NCBI GenBank assembly: GCA_025642065.1
Contig: JAODUP010000479.1
Span: 413,501 to 477,500 of the forward strand
Direction of reading: 5' to 3'
Source of the DNA: Paralvinella palmiformis
Taxonomy: Eukaryota > Annelida > Polychaeta > Terebellida > Alvinellidae
Length of the DNA stretch: 64,000 bases
Each line of letters opens with the position of its first letter. Within the stretch, counting starts at the first letter, position 1. The translations under genes were made by a program, and so were the position numbers. Below, in pieces: positions 59,705 through 64,000 of the stretch. The notes beneath the pieces were generated by a model. It saw nothing but the letters and a program-made list of their open reading frames with translations. It was not told the origin of the DNA and searched no databases.

Positions 59705-61249
59705 ATCATATCCTAGTTTAACATTGATCCTTCTTTATGACGTTTTCAGTTATTACGTCATATCCTAGTTTAACATTGATCCTTCTTTATGACGTTTTCA
59801 GTTATTACGTCATATCCTAGTTTAACATTGATCCTTCTTTATGACGTTTTCAGTTATTACGTCATATCCTAGTTTAACATTGATCCTTCTTTATGACGTT
59901 TTCAGTTATTACGTCATATCCTAGTTTAACATTGATCCTTCTTTCTGACGTTTTCAGTTATTACGTCATATCCTAGTTTAACATTGATCCTTCTTTATGA
60001 CGTTTTCAGTTATTACGTCATATCCTAGTTTAACATTAATCCTTCTTTATGACGTTTTCAGTTATTACGTCATATCCTAGTTTAACATTGATCCTTCTTT
60101 ATGACGTTTTCAGTTATTACGTCATATCCTAGTTTAACATTGATCCTTCTTTATGACGTTTTCAGTTATTACGTCATATCCTAGTTTAACATTGATCCTT
60201 CTTTCTGACGTTTTCAGTTATTACGTCATATCCTAGTTTAACATTGATCCTTCTTTATGACGTTTTCAGTTATTACGTCATATCCTAGTTTAACATTAAT
60301 CCTTCTTTATGACGTTTTCAGTTATTACGTCATATCCTAGTTTAACATTGATGCTTCTTTGTGACGTTTTCAGTCATTACGTCATATCCTAGTTTAACAT
60401 TGATCCTTCTTTATGACGTTTTCAGTTATTACGTCATATCCTAGTTTAACATTGATCCTTCTTTATGACTTTTTCATATCCTAGTTTAACATTGATCCTT
60501 CTTTATGACGTTTTCAGTTATTACGTCATATCCTAGTTTAACATTGATCCTTCTTATGACGTTTTCAGTTATTACGTCATATCCTAGTTTAACATTGATC
60601 CTTCTTTTGACGTTTTCAGTTATTACGTCATATCCTAGTTTAACATTGATCCTTCTTTATGACGTTTTCAGTTATTACGTCATATCCTAGTTTAACATTG
60701 ATCCTTCTTTATGACGTTTTCAGTTATTACGTCATATCCTAGTTTAACATTGATCCTTCTTTATGACGTTTTCAGTTATTACGTCATATCCTAGTTTAAC
60801 ATTGATCTTCTTTGTGACGTTTTCAGTTATTACGTCATATCCTAGTTTAACATTGATCCTTCTTTATGACGTTTTCAGTTATTACGTCATATCCTAGTTT
60901 AACATTGATCTTCTTTTGACGTTTTCAGTATTACGTCATATCCTAGTTTAACATTGATCCTTCTTTATGACGTTTTCAGTTATTACGTCATATCCTAGTT
61001 TAACATTAATCCTTCTTTATGACGTTTTCAGTTATTACGTCATATCCTAGTTTAACATTGATCCTTCTTTGTGACGTTTTCAGTTATTACGTCATATCCT
61101 AGTTTAACATTGATCCTTCTTTATGACGTTTTCAGTTATTACGTCATATCCTAGTTTAACATTGATCCTTCTTTATGACGTTTTCAGTTATTACGTCATA
61201 TCCTAGTTTAACATTGATCCTTCTTTATGATGTTTTCAGTTATTACGTA
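59705..61249. repeat. 52-bp satellite, about 30 units
   Basis: Unit: ATATCCTAGTTTAACATTGA, TCCTTCTTTATGACG, TTTTCAGTTATTACGTC. The CCTAGTTTAACATT word occurs 30 times. Most units are identical. Variants are TTAATCC (units 7, 12, 26), TTCTGACG (5, 10), GTGACG (13, 22, 27), and one 16-bp shortened unit near 60465. Each unit contains TGACG and ACGTCA facing each other. 60505-60690 reads open only because of local deletions. Confidence 0.97.
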
Positions 61250-61429
61250 GTCCCTCATTTCCCATTCACATTTTAATGTAGACGATTTACTATAAATTCC
61301 TTAGAGCTAACCATACTCATTGTGTCCAACAACGACCTAATTACATAAGTCTCTTAATTATGTACTAGCTGCTGGCTAGATGTCTGAAACCATCCGTACT
61401 ATTGACTATTCTTGAGTAAATGTAAATGT
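61250..61429. other. Short non-coding linker
   Basis: No feature recognised between the satellite and SINE S5. Confidence 0.5.
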
Positions 61430-61592
61430 TGCTGTTTTGTGCACAAGGTGGACTAAATGGGCAGAGTGACTTCCAAATTTAATGGGGCGAAGTGAAAGGT
61501 GAAAAACCCTTCTGACATAGCCAGACATGGGTTTAAACCCAGGTGCTTTTGATATGTGGCCAATCGCGCTACCAGTTAGGCCATGGCGGCAC
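61430..61592 (-). mobile_element. tRNA-derived SINE S5
   Basis: Minus: head GGCCTAACTGGTAGCGCGA (box A) and GGGTTTAAACCC (box B). The body has CACTTCGCCCCATTAAATTTG and GTCCACCTTGTGCACAAAAC. The plus-strand frame at 61527-61865 begins in the antisense of this SINE and is not a gene. Confidence 0.85.
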
Positions 61593-62058
61593 CGACTATT
61601 CTTCAGAAATAAACAGCTAGTTACAAAGGTTACGGCTGTACTGCTTAAAAGTAGAATGGAGTTAGCCCTGGACGTATTATTCTTTATTTTCGTACATATT
61701 TTATTTTCAGTCTTCTTGTTGTCTCACCTTCCTCTCACTAGGTCAATAGGTCACCAGTCATTTGACAAACAGACAATTATAAGTTGGATATCTATAATGG
61801 AATTATCGCCATGTTTAACCCGATCTATATACCATCTTCTTCTTAATAACCGTTATCATTGTTAGGATATCGGAAGCTAGAGCTATAGTAATCATTTTAT
61901 TTGGCATCTTTTTGGCATTTCTTAGATAACAGCCAGTCACGCTCATCCTGGATTACGGTCAAGTTCTATTGTCATTTTGAAGCTCAGTTTACGTTGATGC
62001 GGAATCAATCCAGTCCAGTCTTTATCCTATAGTCAGTATCCATAAACATTAGTTTTTA

Positions 62059-62132
<74 letters not shown>

Positions 62133-62821
62133 CAAACTACTGTCCTGTATATATTTTGATATCCTTGGTTTGAACTTATATCTCAAATACATAAACTACA
62201 TTCCGTTTAGGTGTTGTCTAACCATTCAGTTCAGTACTAAGGTGAGAGGTGATTTAAATGAAAATATATCCTAAAACCTGCCTCGTGGAAATGGCTAAAA
62301 TTGTCTAATGGTAATGAGATAAAAAGTCAACGAAATGTTTCGAATATAATTATAGATAAATTAGGAAAGATAATTCTCAAAGATTAATCTGGATTTTATC
62401 AGGATGGGATTTGTGATTCCATAACGTGAAGGAAACTTGCGAATAATAAATGGTGAGAAATTAATATCTTAATTTTAATTTATTTATAATGCTAAGTAAG
62501 TCTGATTAATCGATGTATATCTCTCATGTCAGCGCCCTTTGCTTATAAAGACAGTATGGATAAACAAGTAGCATTAATCTTTTGATCAATCAGACAAAGC
62601 CTTATCATGTTATACCTTGATTTAATAATATGTAGTTTTTAAAATATACTCCACCTCCAACTAATATAGATTGGATATGTTTGTGACCAAATTAGAAGGT
62701 TGCTGAACGTACACACGTTAGATGTCAAGGCATCGAAAGTGCCGAATACCTGCAAAAGTATATTTTCTAACAGGTGGTTAGGCCAATACTTTGTTGTTTG
62801 TATTTACCTCATCCAAACAAC
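61593..62821. other. Non-coding stretch with (TA)n
   Basis: (TA)n at 62066-62128. No gene, SINE or transposon recognised elsewhere. Confidence 0.5.

Positions 62822-64000
<1,179 letters not shown>

Noticed and set aside
59705..61249. Possible CRISPR array or coding repeat
   Set aside because: 52-bp units have no spacers, and the unit is not a multiple of three. The open frame at 60505-60690 depends on one-base deletions.
61527..61865. 112-codon frame with a hydrophobic stretch, possible membrane protein
   Set aside because: The first 20 or so codons are antisense of SINE S5, and the hydrophobic part is AT-rich unique DNA with no homology.

Overview
This window looks like repeat-dominated, AT-rich nuclear DNA of an invertebrate animal. 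I found no intact host protein gene, no rRNA, no CRISPR array and no operon-like layout. Open frames are short, lie mostly inside microsatellites or dead transposons, and carry no convincing exon set. A mollusc is the best guess: the mix of tRNA-derived SINEs ending in a GGCCGTAAAACA-type tail, CR1/L2-like LINEs, Tc1-family transposons and dense (TA)n, (CA)n and (AGT)n arrays is common there. That guess is an inference of low to moderate confidence.

Layout. 0-4.9 kb: mostly unique non-coding DNA with small tandem repeats. 4.9-37.6 kb: a mosaic built by repeated duplication of one block. Its parts recur in the same order: family B tag, TG-rich tract, a roughly 2 kb non-coding family D, a SINE, (AGT)n islands, a CR1/L2-like LINE end and a Tc1-like transposon. 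Copies begin near 4.9 (partly inverted), 13.4, 20.4 and 31.2 kb, and an 0.8 kb family A repeat is interspersed. 37.7-40.1 kb: two abutting dead non-LTR retrotransposon pieces, first RNase H plus zinc knuckle, then a reverse transcriptase with a readable YADD box. 40.2-49.2 kb: scattered repeats and a long inverted repeat with 0.7 kb arms. 49.25-50.15 kb: a minisatellite of exactly 22 units of 41 bp. 52.2-55.4 kb: a third Tc1-like element, a SINE, a second CR1/L2-like LINE and a hAT-like transposase fragment. 59.7-61.25 kb: about 30 units of a 52-bp satellite. 62.8-64 kb: family A in inverted orientation and a compound microsatellite.

How the pieces act together. Nothing here suggests a pathway. 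All transposases and reverse transcriptases are broken, so the elements are relics. The features worth following are structural: the tandem macro-duplication, the two minisatellites with embedded CACGTG or TGACGT/ACGTCA motifs, Tc1 elements lodged inside (TA)n arrays, three Tc1 copies that each lost the same catalytic aspartate in a different way, the inverted repeat, and the RNase H-before-RT arrangement.
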